From the NCBI RefSeq assembly GCF_002953195.1, contig NZ_CP026377.1, positions 2,170,001-2,234,000 of the forward strand: a stretch of 64,000 nucleotides of DNA. The letters are read 5' to 3'. The position numbers and the translations under genes were made by a program. This document shows positions 63,330-64,000 of this stretch, piece by piece. Positions within the stretch are counted from its first letter, which is position 1; every line of letters starts with the position of its first letter. Source of the stretch: Mixta gaviniae. GTDB taxonomy: Bacteria > Pseudomonadota > Gammaproteobacteria > Enterobacterales > Enterobacteriaceae. The notes below the pieces were generated by a model. The model ran no database searches and was not told where the DNA came from. It saw only the letters and a list, made by a program, of their open reading frames with translations.

Positions 63330-63917
63330 ATGAGACTGATAGTCGGGATGACCGGCGCTACCGGCGCGCCGTTGGGCGTGGCGCTGCTACAGGCGCTGCA
63401 GAGGATGCCGGAGGTGGAAACGCATCTGGTGATGTCGAAATGGGCGAAAACCACCATTGAACTGGAAACGCCGTGGAGCGCGCGCGACGTCGCCGCGATG
63501 GCGGATGTTTGCCACAGCCCGGGCGACCAGGCTGCCACCATCTCATCCGGATCGTTCAAAACTGACGGCATGGTGATTATTCCCTGCAGCATGAAAACCC
63601 TGGCGGGCATTCGCGCCGGCTACGCCGACGGGCTGGTGGGCCGCGCCGCCGACGTGGTAATGAAGGAGCAGCGCAAGCTGGTGCTGGTGCCGCGCGAAAC
63701 CCCGCTCAGCACCATTCATCTGGAAAATATGCTGGCGCTGTCGCGTCTCGGCGTTGCCATGGTGCCGCCGATGCCCGCCTGGTACAACCATCCCGCCTCC
63801 GTAGAGGATATTACCCACCATATCGTGGCGCGCGTGCTGGATCAGTTCGGCCTGGCTTATCCGCAGGCCCGACGCTGGCAGGGGCTGACGCACGCCCCTC
63901 ATCAGGACAACGATTAA
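63330..63917 (+). CDS. UbiX-like flavin prenyltransferase, hydroxyarylic acid decarboxylase subunit B
   Basis: A 195-residue UbiX/Pad1-family enzyme that makes prenylated FMN for the UbiD-type decarboxylase encoded next. It shows GMTGATGAPLGVALLQAL at residue 5, SSGSFKTDGMVIIPCSMKTLAGI near 74 and VLVPRETPLSTIHLENMLAL near 120, all typical. This is the B subunit (VdcB/EcdB/KpdB type) of the non-oxidative phenolic acid decarboxylase set. ATG 63330 follows a GGAGG site; the open frame upstream has none. The linkage to a MarR repressor points to induction by phenolic acids. Confidence 0.9.
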   Translation: MRLIVGMTGATGAPLGVALLQALQRMPEVETHLVMSKWAKTTIELETPWSARDVAAMADVCHSPGDQAATISSGSFKTDGMVIIPCSMKTLAGIRAGYADGLVGRAADVVMKEQRKLVLVPRETPLSTIHLENMLALSRLGVAMVPPMPAWYNHPASVEDITHHIVARVLDQFGLAYPQARRWQGLTHAPHQDND

Positions 63918-63938
63918 CCTATCTTGCAGGAGATCCTT

Positions 63939-64000
63939 ATGGCATACGATGATTTGCGCACTTTTTTACAGGCGCTGGATGAACAGGGACAGTTGTTGAA
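63939..64000 (+). CDS. UbiD-family decarboxylase, 5' end only
   Basis: The first 20 codons (MAYDDLRTFLQALDEQGQLL) match the N-terminus of UbiD-like hydroxyarylic acid decarboxylases (subunit C; VdcC/EcdC/KpdC type). An AGGAG site lies at the right distance, 22 bases after the UbiX-like gene. The rest is beyond the window. A small subunit D gene would be expected to follow. Confidence 0.8.
   Translation, partial: MAYDDLRTFLQALDEQGQLL

Noticed and set aside
1-64000. CRISPR arrays, insertion sequences, prophage genes, tRNA or rRNA genes
   Set aside because: No regularly spaced repeats, transposase or phage proteins, and no cloverleaf-like or rRNA-like sequence were found on reading through both strands.

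Overview
The window reads as chromosome of a GC-rich enterobacterium, most likely Erwiniaceae (Pantoea/Mixta/Erwinia type). Many proteins are close to Escherichia/Salmonella/Klebsiella counterparts (YdfG, YnfA/B/D, TyrP, Dcp, NarKGHJI, Gcd, HpxO, OsmVWXY), but they are arranged differently and mixed with accessory catabolic genes. The genus is inferred from gene content and remembered protein similarity, not from a database search. I saw no rRNA, tRNA, CRISPR array, prophage or insertion sequence.

Layout. 0-3.5 kb: an Osm-type compatible-solute ABC importer (minus strand). 3.8-7.3 kb: a DHA2 efflux pump, small ynfD/ynfB/ynfA genes and ydfG. 7.6-13.5 kb: a purine catabolic operon (guaD, xdhA, xdhB, xdhC) behind a textbook sigma-54 promoter. 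13.6-16.7 kb: dcp and a CTX-M-like class A beta-lactamase. 16.9-18.1 kb: hpxO (urate hydroxylase) behind a second sigma-54 promoter. Together these genes take guanine through xanthine and urate to 5-hydroxyisourate under likely nitrogen control. 18.2-24.8 kb: glutaminase, an SDR paired with a broken LysR gene, a NicO-type metal permease, a Tat-exported bicupin oxalate decarboxylase and an orphan MetQ lipoprotein with a MetJ operator.

25.3-33.9 kb holds the least familiar locus: an operon of MBL-fold hydrolase, RbtT/DalT-like MFS, GMC oxidoreductase, metal-ligand-less M24 protein and SDR, divergent from a ROK regulator and a sugar-porter MFS. It looks like a dedicated sugar or polyol oxidation pathway of unknown substrate. 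34.5-39 kb: an unrecognised 171-residue protein, a UvrA2-like ABC protein and an LLM flavoprotein. 39.2-42.5 kb: tyrP, an SDR remnant, and an SDR divergent from an AraC regulator. 42.5-49.3 kb: a seven-gene operon (ABC importer, GNAT, two flavin monooxygenases, M20 deacylase) resembling the Bacillus yxe/ytm modified-cysteine sulfur-salvage operons. Both monooxygenase genes carry one-base frameshifts.

49.6-58.9 kb: a nitroreductase, a candidate small RNA and narKGHJI for nitrate respiration. 59.3-64 kb: a flavin reductase-like protein, gcd (PQQ glucose dehydrogenase), and a MarR regulator divergent from a UbiX/UbiD-type hydroxyarylic acid decarboxylase operon that runs off the end.

Decay is a theme. 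There are three apparent one-base deletions (guaD, the ntaA-like gene and the yxe-type LLM gene), each in or beside a short homopolymer, and two genes with internal deletions that keep both ends (lysR, SDR remnant). The one-base events could be assembly errors; the internal deletions could not easily be.
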